The notes under the pieces: generated by a model | The model's database searches: none | Seen by the model: only the letters and a program-made list of their open reading frames with translations | Told to the model about the DNA's origin: nothing | NCBI RefSeq assembly: GCF_000263595.1 | Contig: NZ_ADES01000005.1 | Location: forward strand, 62,001-126,000 | DNA: 64,000 nucleotides | Direction of reading: 5' to 3' | Source: Gardnerella vaginalis 1500E | GTDB taxonomy: Bacteria > Actinomycetota > Actinomycetes > Actinomycetales > Bifidobacteriaceae | Program-made: the position numbers and the translations under genes | Part shown: in pieces, positions 56,585 through 64,000 of the stretch | Position numbering within the stretch: position 1 is the stretch's first letter | Layout of the letters: every line of letters begins with the position of its first letter

Positions 56585-57790
56585 ATGAAGACACTGAAAG
56601 ATTTGGGAGATTTGAGCGGCAAGCGAGTTTTGGTTCGCGCAGATTTTAACGTTCCTCTCAAGGGTACTACGATTACCGATGATGGTCGTATTCGTGCTGC
56701 TTTGCCAACAATTAAGGCTTTGCGTGAGCAGGGTGCTAAGGTGATTTTGATGGCTCACCTTGGTCGTCCAAAGGGCCAGGTTGTTCCAGAGCTTTCTTTG
56801 GCTCCAGTTGCAGCTCGTTTAGGCGAGCTTCTCGGCGTGAAAGTTGCTTTGGCTGCAGACACCTACGGCGAGGATGCTCAAGCTAAGGTTGCTGCCATGA
56901 ACAACGGTGACGTTGTTTTGCTTGAAAACGTGCGCTTCAACGCTGAAGAGACCAGCAAGGATGCTTCCGAGCGTGCAGCTTATGCTAAGAAGATTGCTGC
57001 TCTTGGAGAGGTTTTTGTTTCCGACGGCTTCGGTGTTGTTCACCGTGCTCAGGGCTCTAACTACGATGTTGCTGCAGACCTTCCAGCAGCTGCCGGCTTG
57101 CTTGTTGAAAAGGAAGTTAAGGCACTTTCTCGCGCAACAGAAAATCCAGAGCGTCCTTTGACTGTTGTTCTCGGCGGCTCCAAGGTTTCCGACAAGCTTG
57201 GCGTTATTGAAAACTTGCTTTCTAAGGCTGATCGTCTTGTTATTGGTGGCGGCATGGTCTTCACCTTCCTCAAAGCTTTGGGTCACGAGGTTGGTACTTC
57301 CTTGCTTGAGGAGGATCAGCTCGAAAAAGTTAAGGGCTACATTGAAACCGCCAAGAAGAACGGCGTTGAGCTTGTGCTTCCAACCGATATTGTTGTGAAC
57401 GCTGGCTTCCCAGCAGGTGATACCCCTGTTGCTCCAGAAGTTGTTCCAGCTGACGCTATTCCAGCAGACAAGATGGGCTTGGATATTGGCCCTGATTCTC
57501 AGAAGCTTTTCCACGACAAGATTGTTGACTCCAAGACTGTTGTGTGGAACGGTCCTATGGGTGTGTTTGAAGTTCCAGAGTTTGCTGCTGGCACTCGCGC
57601 TGTGGCTCAGGGCTTGGTTGACGCAACTAAGAACGGTACTTTCACCATTGTTGGCGGTGGTGATTCTGCTTCCGCAGTTCGTAATCTTGGCTTTGCGGAA
57701 GATGGCTTCTCGCACATCTCTACTGGCGGTGGCGCTTCCCTCGAGGTCTTGGAAGGCAAGACTCTTCCAGGATTGAGCGTGCTTGAGTAA
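56585..57790 (+). CDS. pgk: phosphoglycerate kinase
   Basis: 401 residues from ATG 56585 after GGAAAGGA; an in-frame ATG at 56534 lacks a ribosome site. It begins '[24 protein letters not shown]'. 'MAHLGRPKG', '[11 protein letters not shown]' and '[17 protein letters not shown]' follow. The ADP-binding end is '[15 protein letters not shown]' and '[13 protein letters not shown]'. Glycolysis / lower bifid shunt. Codon use is the most biased in the window, as expected for a highly expressed gene. Confidence 0.97.
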   Translation: MKTLKDLGDLSGKRVLVRADFNVPLKGTTITDDGRIRAALPTIKALREQGAKVILMAHLGRPKGQVVPELSLAPVAARLGELLGVKVALAADTYGEDAQAKVAAMNNGDVVLLENVRFNAEETSKDASERAAYAKKIAALGEVFVSDGFGVVHRAQGSNYDVAADLPAAAGLLVEKEVKALSRATENPERPLTVVLGGSKVSDKLGVIENLLSKADRLVIGGGMVFTFLKALGHEVGTSLLEEDQLEKVKGYIETAKKNGVELVLPTDIVVNAGFPAGDTPVAPEVVPADAIPADKMGLDIGPDSQKLFHDKIVDSKTVVWNGPMGVFEVPEFAAGTRAVAQGLVDATKNGTFTIVGGGDSASAVRNLGFAEDGFSHISTGGGASLEVLEGKTLPGLSVLE

Positions 57791-57852
57791 ATAAGCTTTA
57801 CGCAAGTCGTAAATAAATTTTACGCAAGTCGTAAGTAAACTAAATGTTTTCA

Positions 57853-57905
57853 ATTATGCCGGCTTTCGATTTTATGAATCTTTTGTAAATCGGAGTCGGC
57901 ATAAT
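57853..57905. repeat. long inverted repeat between pgk and tpiA
   Basis: ATTATGCCGGCTTTCGATTT (starting 57853) pairs with AAATCGGAGTCGGCATAAT (ending 57905) with two mismatches. No T-run follows, so it is not a clear terminator. Just upstream is a direct repeat of TTACGCAAGTCGTAA, and downstream TTGTATAAAAT-type repeats. Confidence 0.7.
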
Positions 57906-57993
57906 ACTAATTCGCGTAAAATCTTGTATAAAATTTTGTATAAAATCTTGCGTAATACTATTAATCTTCAATCCTCAACTTTTAAGGGTGATT

Positions 57994-58791
57994 ATGGTTG
58001 TTAAAAGAAAGCCGCTAGTCGCAGGTAATTGGAAAATGAATTTCAATCACCGCGAAGCAACGCATTTTATACAAAAATTTGCGTGGCTTTTGCGTGACTG
58101 GCATTACGACTACCGCGATTGCGAAGTGGCTCTTATGCCTTCTTTTACTTCTATACGAAGCGTTCAGGTTCTTGTTGAGTCTGATCGTCTGCCAATATTG
58201 TACGGAGCGCAAGCAGTTTCCGTTACTGCACAAGGCGCTTTTACAGGCGATGTTTCTGCAGATATGCTTGCCAGTCTTGGATGCTCAATGGTTATTGTTG
58301 GGCATTCTGAGCGTAGAAAGTATCATCCGGAAGACGATGCGAATATTGTAGACCAGGTGCGTGCGGTTCTTGCGGCTGGAATGACTCCAATTTTGTGCGT
58401 TGGTGAAAGTTTTGAGGAACGCAAGCAGGGTATTGAGCTTGATTTTGCTGTTGGTCAGGTTCATGACGTAACGCGCGATTTGGACACAAAACAGGCTAAG
58501 CGTTTGATTATTGCTTATGAGCCTGTGTGGGCAATCGGCACAGGCATGGTTGCTACTGCTCAGTCGGCTCAGGAAGCGGCGTCTGCTATTCGCGAAGATT
58601 TGCGCGCAACTTTTGGAAGTGACGTTGCGGATACTGTTCGTATTCTTTACGGCGGATCTGTGACTTCTTCCAACGCTGCAAGTCTTATTGCTGAGCCTGA
58701 TGTTGACGGATTTTTGGTTGGCGGAGCTTCTTTGGATGCTCAGGAGTTGTCGAATATTGTGCGACTCACCGCAGCGCAATCGCGTCTATAG
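57994..58791 (+). CDS. tpiA: triosephosphate isomerase
   Basis: 265 residues from ATG 57994 (AAGGGTG upstream; an in-frame GTG at 57988 lies within it). 'KPLVAGNWKMNFN' starts the barrel. 'IVGHSERRKYHPED' holds the catalytic His, 'IIAYEPVWAIGTG' the catalytic Glu, and 'VRILYGGSVTSSNAA' and 'DGFLVGGASLDAQ' bind phosphate. Interconverts dihydroxyacetone phosphate and glyceraldehyde 3-phosphate. Standard order pgk-tpiA-secG. Confidence 0.97.
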   Translation: MVVKRKPLVAGNWKMNFNHREATHFIQKFAWLLRDWHYDYRDCEVALMPSFTSIRSVQVLVESDRLPILYGAQAVSVTAQGAFTGDVSADMLASLGCSMVIVGHSERRKYHPEDDANIVDQVRAVLAAGMTPILCVGESFEERKQGIELDFAVGQVHDVTRDLDTKQAKRLIIAYEPVWAIGTGMVATAQSAQEAASAIREDLRATFGSDVADTVRILYGGSVTSSNAASLIAEPDVDGFLVGGASLDAQELSNIVRLTAAQSRL

Positions 58792-58843
58792 GTCAACGGT
58801 TCTTATTAAAATTAGTCGAGTACTCTAAGACAGGAGGTTACTT

Positions 58844-59092
58844 GTGTCCGCTCTGAAAATCGTTTTGCAGGTATTGCTTGTGCTTACTAGCATTTTGCTT
58901 ACACTGTTAATTTTGATGCACAAGGGCAAGGGTGGCGGCCTTTCCGACATGTTCGGCGGCGGTTTAACGAAGAACGCCGGTAGTTCTGGTGTTGCAGAAA
59001 AGAATTTGAACCGTTGGACAGTAATTATTGCACTGATTTGGGTTGCGGTAATTGTTATTTTGAACTTAATGACTAAGTTCTCTCTAATTTAA
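58844..59092 (+). CDS. secG: preprotein translocase subunit SecG
   Basis: 82 residues with two membrane segments, 'IVLQVLLVLTSILLTLLILM' and 'WTVIIALIWVAVIVILNLM'. The signature loop between them is 'HKGKGGGLSDMFGGG'. SecG assists SecYE in export through the membrane. GTG start after CAGGAGG. It follows tpiA as in most actinobacteria and firmicutes. Confidence 0.93.
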   Translation: MSALKIVLQVLLVLTSILLTLLILMHKGKGGGLSDMFGGGLTKNAGSSGVAEKNLNRWTVIIALIWVAVIVILNLMTKFSLI

Positions 59093-59105
59093 TTATTCTT
59101 CTTTG

Positions 59106-59139
59106 AAAAGCGCATGGTCAGTAGATTGTGCGCTTTTTG
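59106..59139 (+). terminator. intrinsic terminator after secG
   Basis: AAAAGCGCA (59106-59114) pairs with TGCGCTTTT (59129-59137), loop of 14 bases, T-rich 3' side. Confidence 0.75.
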
Positions 59140-59194
59140 TTTATTTAGGTTTGTTTATTTAGGTTCGTTTATTTAGGTTCATTTATTTAGGTTC
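59139..59194 (+). repeat. 14-bp tandem repeat, four units, in the leader of the HAD gene
   Basis: GTTTATTTAGGTTT, GTTTATTTAGGTTC (twice) and ATTTATTTAGGTTC are contiguous and end six bases before the ATG at 59200. The last unit supplies the only ribosome-site-like purines (TTAGG). Confidence 0.9.
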
Positions 59195-59199
59195 TTACA

Positions 59200-60039
59200 A
59201 TGCTGCGTTTTTCTCCTTCTTTAGTAATTGCTGATCTTGACGGCACTATGCTTCACGATGCCTATACTTTTGAAGGCCGCTATTTAAGCAGCGAAACTGT
59301 GCAGGCAGCTGAGCGATTGCGCGAATCTGGGATTCCGCTTGCAATTATTACGGCTCGTCCTGTTGGCAGTGCTTTCGATTTTGTTCACGATTTAAAAGCT
59401 CAAGTTTGCGCGTATCTTAATGGAGCGCTTATTGATTTTGATTGCGCGCATAGTACTGTTAGTGAGCTTACTTCACAACGAAACATTGATACTCTTACTC
59501 GTTTTGGTTTTGACTCTCAGCATGCGAGTGATGTTTGCTTGCGATTGCTTGATAAAATTCCTACGCTCCGTCTTGGTATTGTTATGAACGACGTTCGTTA
59601 CACGAATTTTGACGTGCGTATGCTTTGGAATGAGCAAGATTTTGTTATTACTGACTTTTCTGACGTTCCGCACGGCATTGCAGACAAAATTATTATTGTG
59701 CCGCAAGATAGCGAGAAGAATGATCTTCAGCGTATTATTCCGGATGATTTTTCTTTGCACATTAGCGAAGACGTGTTGTGGATGCTCACGAATCCTCTTG
59801 CAAACAAAGGGCACGCGCTGAACGTTATTTGCGATCGTTTGGGCGTGAAGCCTAGCCGTACTGTTGTTTTTGGCGACGATATTATTGATATCGATATGTT
59901 TCGCGCCGGAGGATACGGCGTTGCGGTTGCGAATAGTAATCAGCGTTTGCTTGCGATTGCGGACGAGGTTTGCGCTTCCAACAACGACGATGGCGTTGCT
60001 ACCTGGCTTAAAACAAATTTCTCTAGTGATTTATTGTAA
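59200..60039 (+). CDS. HAD-superfamily (Cof-type) phosphatase
   Basis: 279 residues. Motif I is 'LVIADLDGTMLHDAY' (DxDGT). Motif II is the Thr in 'LAIITARPVG'. The motif III lysine is in 'NPLANKGHALNVIC', and motif IV is 'VVFGDDIIDIDMFRAGGYGVAVANSNQ'. The domain order is that of Cof/YidA-type IIB sugar-phosphate phosphatases. The substrate is unknown. No strong ribosome site; the leader is a tandem repeat. Confidence 0.9.
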   Translation: MLRFSPSLVIADLDGTMLHDAYTFEGRYLSSETVQAAERLRESGIPLAIITARPVGSAFDFVHDLKAQVCAYLNGALIDFDCAHSTVSELTSQRNIDTLTRFGFDSQHASDVCLRLLDKIPTLRLGIVMNDVRYTNFDVRMLWNEQDFVITDFSDVPHGIADKIIIVPQDSEKNDLQRIIPDDFSLHISEDVLWMLTNPLANKGHALNVICDRLGVKPSRTVVFGDDIIDIDMFRAGGYGVAVANSNQRLLAIADEVCASNNDDGVATWLKTNFSSDLL

Positions 60040-60046
60040 TCATCAT

Positions 60047-60215
60047 AATCGGACGCAAAATCTAATACAAATCGGACGCAAAATAGCTATAAATCGGACG
60101 CGTCTTGCAAAATGCGGACGTTTTCTTGTTTTTTGGGCGCAAAACTACTAAAATCAGTCATAAAGAATATAAAATCGGACGGAAAATATATTTGCATCTT
60201 AAAACGTCCGATTTT
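60047..60215. promoter_or_regulatory. iterated GGACG boxes upstream of the AlbA_2 regulator
   Basis: AATCGGACGCAAAAT occurs at 60047 and 60070, with shorter versions at 60092 (AATCGGACG) and 60111 (AATGCGGACG), spaced 23, 22 and 20 bases. A fifth box at 60171 (AAAATCGGACG) forms a perfect inverted repeat with CGTCCGATTTT at 60205-60215. The array sits directly before the gene for a helix-turn-helix regulator and looks like its own binding array. Confidence 0.75.
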
Positions 60216-60289
60216 ATGCACGGATATAAATACAAACTTAATTAAAAAAACGACATTGCAACAAACCTAACTTACAAAGCGAGACCACA

Positions 60290-61918
60290 ATGCTCAATAT
60301 AAATTCACTATCTTCACTAAGAGAGAGTAATCAATTAGAAGCAAAAGTGGCTTCAAATGGTACGCCGAGAAGTATGTGGGAAACGTATTGTGCTTTTGCT
60401 AACACGAATGGTGGAACTATCTTGTTGGGTGTAAGTGAAGACGCACAGCATAATTTACAACTTGTTGGCGTAAATAATCCTGAACAAATGGTAAAAGATA
60501 TTTGGGATACGCTAAATAATAAGAATAAAATTAGTTCGAATATTCTTATTGAAGAAAATATTTCTATTGAACAAACGGATGATAATAAATCTATTATTCG
60601 CATAACTGTTCCAAGAGCAAATCGTTCTGATAAGCCGATTTATATTAATGGAAATCCTATAGGTGGTACGTATCGTCGCAATTTTGAAGGCGACTACAAA
60701 TGTTCGCAAGAAGAATATCAAGCTATGGTTCGAGATAATGGTTCGAGTGTAAATTCTATGGATCAATCTCCACTGCTGCAGCGTAGTGTTGACGATTTTG
60801 ATATGGATACTGTACAATCCTATCGCAATATGCTAAGTGCAGTGCGTCCTCAACATCCTTGGCTTACGCTTGATACAGATGAATTTCTTATGAGAATCGG
60901 AGCATTAGCAAAGGACGAGTCGAATAAGTTACATCCCACTCGAGCAGGTCTTTTAATGTTTGGTCATGAGTGGTGCATTCTTACGGAATTTCCGTACTAT
61001 TTTCTCGACTATAGAGAAGTTACAAATGCTAACAGTAGGTGGAGTCATAGAATTACCAGCTCGGATGGTTCGTGGAGTGGGAATCTTTATGATTTTTGGA
61101 ATACTGTATGGCAACGTCTTTCTCGTAAAATTGATGTACCATTTCTGCTTAATTCGCAATCATTAAGAGTTGACGATACTCCTTTGCATATGGCAGTTAG
61201 AGAAGCCCTTGCAAACACGTTGATTCATGCTGATTATTATATGAGGGGTAACACTGTTATTACATATAATGATGCTGTGAACAATGAGATTGATAGTTTT
61301 TCACAGTCTTCTATAGAACCCAATAGTGTGAATACTGGTTTTAAGCTTTCTTTTGCAAACCCTGGGTGTCTACGTATGCCTATAGAAGTGGCTTTAGCTG
61401 GAGGTTTTTCGGATTCTCGGAATCCCGCACTTCTTAAAATGTTTGCACTGATTTCTGTTGTTGAACGTGCAGGAAGTGGATTTGATGCCATGAGAGCTGG
61501 TTGTGATTGGGCTGGAATAAGCCATCCAAAGTTAAGTGAGTCATTTAATCCAGACCGTACTACTCTTGAATTTTTTGTAAGCGATAATAATAACTTTGTA
61601 TCTAGTTCTGCAAAAAACAAAACTAAGCTTAATGGTGATTCGTCAAATTTAGTGAATAGTACTTATAATTCAGAACTTACTGCAAATACACTTTTGCAAG
61701 ATTCTAATAAATCAAATAAACGTATGAGTGTTGACGATTGCTATAAAAAGATTATTGAAGCATTGCATAATCATGGAACAATAAAACGTGAGCAAGTGCA
61801 AAATATTCTTAACGTGGGTAGTACCAAGGCTAAGCAATTGTTGTCTAATCTAGTTAGTAGGGGAGATATTTCAGTTTGTGGAAAGGGCCGAGCTACTACT
61901 TATATTTTTAACCACTAG
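60290..61918 (+). CDS. AlbA_2/Schlafen-type regulator with ATPase-like and winged-helix domains
   Basis: 542 residues. An N-terminal AlbA_2 domain ('ESNQLEAKVASNGTPRSMWETYCAFANTNGGTILLGVSED') is followed by 'IYINGNPIGGTYRRNFEGDYKCSQEE'. A central GHKL-like ATP-binding region ('AVREALANTLIHADYY', 'SFANPGCLRMPIE', 'VVERAGSGFDAMR') comes next. A C-terminal winged helix ('IKREQVQNILNVGSTKAKQLLSNLVSRGDI') closes the protein. This is the architecture of predicted transcriptional regulators such as COG2865, whose targets are mostly unknown. The region is more AT-rich than its neighbours and looks accessory. Confidence 0.85.
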   Translation: MLNINSLSSLRESNQLEAKVASNGTPRSMWETYCAFANTNGGTILLGVSEDAQHNLQLVGVNNPEQMVKDIWDTLNNKNKISSNILIEENISIEQTDDNKSIIRITVPRANRSDKPIYINGNPIGGTYRRNFEGDYKCSQEEYQAMVRDNGSSVNSMDQSPLLQRSVDDFDMDTVQSYRNMLSAVRPQHPWLTLDTDEFLMRIGALAKDESNKLHPTRAGLLMFGHEWCILTEFPYYFLDYREVTNANSRWSHRITSSDGSWSGNLYDFWNTVWQRLSRKIDVPFLLNSQSLRVDDTPLHMAVREALANTLIHADYYMRGNTVITYNDAVNNEIDSFSQSSIEPNSVNTGFKLSFANPGCLRMPIEVALAGGFSDSRNPALLKMFALISVVERAGSGFDAMRAGCDWAGISHPKLSESFNPDRTTLEFFVSDNNNFVSSSAKNKTKLNGDSSNLVNSTYNSELTANTLLQDSNKSNKRMSVDDCYKKIIEALHNHGTIKREQVQNILNVGSTKAKQLLSNLVSRGDISVCGKGRATTYIFNH

Positions 61919-62026
61919 GTAAACAAAACCGCACATGTGTGGAAAATAATCTACTTATTCTAAATTTTGTATACAAACAGTTTTACAATGTATCATCAAA
62001 ATATTTTAGTAGATTGTGAATAAAAA

Positions 62027-62587
62027 ATGAGTAAACAGATGATCGAAACAGAAAGATTAATTTTGCGCGCCTGGACTCAAGATGACGCTGAAGATTTATT
62101 TAAGTATGCTGCAGATCCAGATGTTGGGCCTATTGCAGGATGGCCTGTTCATAAAAGTATTGAGGATAGCAAATCTACTATTAAGAATGTTTTTCTTAAC
62201 GCAAAAGAATGTTACGCTGTGTGCTTAAAGTCAAGTAACAAAGCGATTGGATGTATTGAGCTAAAGCTTAACGGTCATACGGATATGACTTCTAGGGATG
62301 ATGAGTGCGAGTTGGGTTATTGGGTTGGTAAGCCTTTTTGGGGCAAGGGTTATATTCCAGAGGCTGCGAAAGCTTTGATTCAGTACGGTTTTGACGAGCT
62401 TAACATGACGACTATTTGGTGCGGATATTACGATGGCAACAATAAGTCGAAGCGCGTTCAGGAAAAGTGTGGTTTTGAAGCATATTGCGTGGATTCTTCC
62501 GTTGATGTGCCGCTTATGCATGAAACTCGCGTGCGCCATCGTAATGTTTTAACCAAATCTCGCTGGCAAACTCTTTCTGGCAAGTAA
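62027..62587 (+). CDS. GNAT acetyltransferase, RimJ/RimL type
   Basis: 186 residues. 'IETERLILRAWTQDDAEDLFKYAADPDVG' is the typical start of RimJ/RimL-like N-acetyltransferases. 'YWVGKPFWGKGYIPEAAKALIQYGFDEL' is the acetyl-CoA loop, and 'NNKSKRVQEKCGF' follows. The substrate is unknown; family members acetylate protein N-termini or small molecules. No ribosome site is evident before the ATG. The flanking gene upstream is the AlbA_2 regulator, with 108 bases between and no stated link. Confidence 0.88.
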   Translation: MSKQMIETERLILRAWTQDDAEDLFKYAADPDVGPIAGWPVHKSIEDSKSTIKNVFLNAKECYAVCLKSSNKAIGCIELKLNGHTDMTSRDDECELGYWVGKPFWGKGYIPEAAKALIQYGFDELNMTTIWCGYYDGNNKSKRVQEKCGFEAYCVDSSVDVPLMHETRVRHRNVLTKSRWQTLSGK

Positions 62588-62613
62588 TTACTGTTATTTT
62601 CTCAGTTGGCTGA

Positions 62614-62761
62614 CTGCGTTAGTAACGGTGTTTGGGTGATTACCGTTACTTTTGCAGATACTTGACTGCGTTAGTAACGTATAATCTCGCTTTTTCGTTA
62701 CTGACGCAGTTGGTGCGCTGCATTAGTAACGGATAGACGTGTTTTTTTGTTACTGGTGCAG
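62614..62761 (+). repeat. three tandem 44-nt hairpins with exact 52-bp period
   Basis: Units lie at 62614-62657, 62666-62709 and 62718-62761, each starting CTGC and ending GCAG. The arms are variants of CTGCGTTAGTAACG and CGTTACTGACGCAG; the loops differ. The first unit pairs AGTAACGGT with ACCGTTACT. A lone half-unit CTGCGTTAGTAACG reappears at about 63076-63089. No coding sequence seen in 62588-63241. Confidence 0.85.
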
Positions 62762-62797
62762 TTGGCGCTCGCGCGGATTACGCGCTCGCTTACGAAA

Positions 62798-62890
62798 CTC
62801 GCGTTGGAAGTCCACTGGACTTCCAACTTAAGCGAGTTTCCGCTCCGAGTTGCCTTCGCGCGCTAAATCGCAGCGCTCAGGCAGGTCGTC
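62798..62890. repeat. hairpin unit A: covarying stem plus conserved 50-nt block
   Basis: The stem has CTCGC/GCGAG (62798-62802, 62832-62836) outside and GTTGGAAGTCC/GGACTTCCAAC (62803-62813, 62817-62827) inside. It is followed at 62841-62890 by a 50-nt block that can fold through TGCCT/AGGCA. Unit B repeats this layout. A GCGCG/CGCGC hairpin lies just before (62771-62785). Confidence 0.8.
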
Positions 62891-62942
62891 AGCGCACACA
62901 AAACACAACCAGATTCCCAATGAGCAACCGCGCGAATCTGCC

Positions 62943-62970
62943 CTGTCTTCGTCTTTTCTGACGAAGACAG
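62943..62970. repeat. perfect 11-bp hairpin before unit B
   Basis: CTGTCTTCGTC (62943-62953) and its complement GACGAAGACAG (62960-62970) enclose the loop TTTTCT. It sits six bases before unit B, in the place where unit A has a GCGCG hairpin. Confidence 0.75.
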
Positions 62971-62976
62971 ACCTCG

Positions 62977-63072
62977 CTTGCGTTGAAAGCACACCCGTGC
63001 TTTCAACCTTGAGCAAGCTCGGCGCTCCGAGTTGCCTTCGCGCGCTAAATAGCAGCGCTCAGGCATGTCGTC
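62977..63072. repeat. hairpin unit B: same layout as unit A with compensated stem changes
   Basis: The outer stem is CTTGC/GCAAG (62977-62981, 63013-63017). The inner stem is GTTGAAAGCAC/GTGCTTTCAAC (62982-62992, 62997-63007). The 50-nt block at 63023-63072 matches unit A at 48 of 50 positions. Against unit A the stems differ at four pairs, each changed on both sides so that pairing is kept. Confidence 0.8.
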
Positions 63073-63148
63073 GCGCTGCGTTAGTAACGTTTGAAGGTAC
63101 AGCGTATATGCACCTGCGCTTATTTCATATTAGAGTAGTAAAAATGCT

Positions 63149-63223
63149 GATTTTGGGGTAAATTTGCGAAATAAAATTGTCGATTTTGGGGTAATACGCT
63201 AAAATAAAATTGTCGATTTTGGG
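63149..63223 (+). promoter_or_regulatory. 33-bp-spaced direct repeats upstream of the AAA ATPase gene
   Basis: GATTTTGGGG occurs at 63149, 63182 and, as GATTTTGGG, at 63215, exactly 33 bases apart. The last two are preceded by AAATAAAATTGTC. The third overlaps the ribosome-site region (GGGAAGAAAGGTGG) of the ATPase gene, so an operator or autoregulatory array is likely. Confidence 0.6.
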
Positions 63224-63241
63224 AAGAAAGGTGGAATTACA

Positions 63242-64000
63242 ATGGTTTACGAAGGTGATAAATCAACCCTCAAGTTCCCGCGCAAAATCTATTCCGAAAT
63301 GCTAGCCTGGAAGCGCGAGTCCAAAGGCAAAACAGCGTTGCTTATCGAAGGTCCGCGTCGCGTAGGTAAATCGACAATCGTAAAAGAATTCGTCCAAAAT
63401 GAGTACGAGAGCTACATTCTTGTCGATTTTTATACCGCATCGAAAGAAGTAAAGGAGCTGTTTGATGACCTTTCGGACATAAACTATATTTTCTTGCAGC
63501 TGCAGCTAGCATACAAAACAAGCTTAAAAGAGCGCAAATCTTGCATTGTCTTCGACGAAGTACAGCTTTGCCCTAAAGCGCGTCAAGCCATAAAAGCTTT
63601 AGTAAGTGACGGAAGATATGACTATATAGAAACCGGTTCGCTAATTTCGATTCACAAAAATGTTAAGGATATTCTTATTCCTAGCGAAGAACATAAGTTG
63701 AAAATGTATCCGATGGATTATGAGGAGTTTACTCGAGCGCTTGGTGATGAAGTTACTATTCCGCTTCTGCGTAAACTATATGATTCTAAAAAGCCAATCG
63801 GTCAGGCTGCATACAGGAAGATTCTTAGAGATTTTCGTCTTTATATGCTGGTCGGTGGGATGCCGCAAGCTGTAGAAAGTTATATTGAAACTAACGATTT
63901 TAGTGCTGTGGATCAAGTGAAACGCGACATTCTTTCACTGTATGAGGATGATTTTAGGAAGATTGACGCGACTGGTAAAATTTCCGCAATTTTCGACGCT
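63242..64000 (+). CDS. AAA/DUF4143-family ATPase, 5' part only
   Basis: 253 codons from ATG 63242 to the window end, still open. Walker A is 'LLIEGPRRVGKSTIVKEF', Walker B is 'CIVFDEVQLCPKARQAI', and sensor-like 'IETGSLISI' follows. 'MYPMDYEEFTRAL' and 'YMLVGGMPQAVESYIET' are typical of the AAA_14/DUF4143 family. Biological role is unknown for the family; members are scattered accessory genes and may be linked to stress or defence. The last part, including the DUF4143 domain, lies outside the window. AAAGGTGG precedes the ATG. Confidence 0.88.
   Translation, partial: MVYEGDKSTLKFPRKIYSEMLAWKRESKGKTALLIEGPRRVGKSTIVKEFVQNEYESYILVDFYTASKEVKELFDDLSDINYIFLQLQLAYKTSLKERKSCIVFDEVQLCPKARQAIKALVSDGRYDYIETGSLISIHKNVKDILIPSEEHKLKMYPMDYEEFTRALGDEVTIPLLRKLYDSKKPIGQAAYRKILRDFRLYMLVGGMPQAVESYIETNDFSAVDQVKRDILSLYEDDFRKIDATGKISAIFDA

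Noticed and set aside
62614-62761. CRISPR array at the 52-bp-spaced repeats
   Set aside because: Repeat arms vary, the spacers would be only 8 bases, and there are no cas genes; the units are hairpins, not repeat-spacer pairs.
1-64000. tRNA or rRNA genes
   Set aside because: No cloverleaf with a recognisable TTCRANY T-arm, and no rRNA-like segment, was seen on reading both strands; short ones could still be missed by eye.

Overview
The window looks like a chromosomal segment from a low-G+C member of the Bifidobacteriaceae, most likely the Gardnerella vaginalis group. This is inferred from gene order and protein character, not from a database search. The signs are actinobacterial gene blocks (carA-carB-pyrF-like-gmk-rpoZ-metK-priA and aroE-rapZ-whiA-pgk-tpiA-secG), a PriA without a Walker A motif, a ~990-residue LeuRS, and an AT-rich sequence with an unusual load of short coding and intergenic tandem repeats. 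No tRNA, rRNA, transposase, prophage or CRISPR array was found.

Layout. 1-2.6 kb (minus strand): the 5' part of a binding-protein-like lipoprotein, a fructosamine-kinase family protein and a small membrane protein. 2.8-14.9 kb: leuS, then comEA-comEC-holA and tsaE-tsaB-rimI-tsaD-trmI-sixA. These cover DNA uptake, clamp loading, t6A tRNA modification and tRNA m1A methylation. 15.6-18.8 kb: metE-metF. 19.6-26.8 kb: a 2411-residue wall-anchored repeat protein with a 10-G tract upstream. 26.9-30.1 kb: glnE. 30.3-36.9 kb: the pyrimidine operon pyrB-pyrC-pyrF-pyrK-pyrD-pyrE, in which pyrB carries a fused zinc domain of PyrI. 37.0-40.7 kb: two divergent surface/membrane proteins inserted between housekeeping genes. 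40.8-54.2 kb: efp-nusB, carA-carB, a catalytically degenerate second PyrF, gmk, rpoZ, metK, priA and aroE. 54.2-60.0 kb: rapZ, whiA, pgk, tpiA, secG and a HAD phosphatase. 60-64 kb: an accessory end with an AlbA_2/Schlafen-type regulator behind iterated operators, a GNAT acetyltransferase, a dense hairpin cluster, and the 5' part of an AAA/DUF4143 ATPase.

The most unusual content is between genes. A nested palindromic element of about 215 bp with a flanking arm of about 140-170 bp occurs four times (after leuS, sixA, metF and nusB). Three copies share one stem sequence. The fourth encloses the same ~95-nt core in a different but still self-complementary stem, as expected of a structured RNA or a DNA hairpin element. 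Near the right end a second hairpin family occurs in two units whose stems differ by four paired, compensatory changes. It is preceded by three tandem 44-nt hairpins at exact 52-bp spacing.

The genes connect in simple ways. carAB supplies carbamoyl phosphate to the pyr operon. metF and metE make methionine, and metK converts it to SAM. whiA and rapZ sit with glycolytic genes in the usual actinobacterial arrangement. Surface variability is suggested by the poly-G tract, the repeat adhesin and the BspA-like protein.
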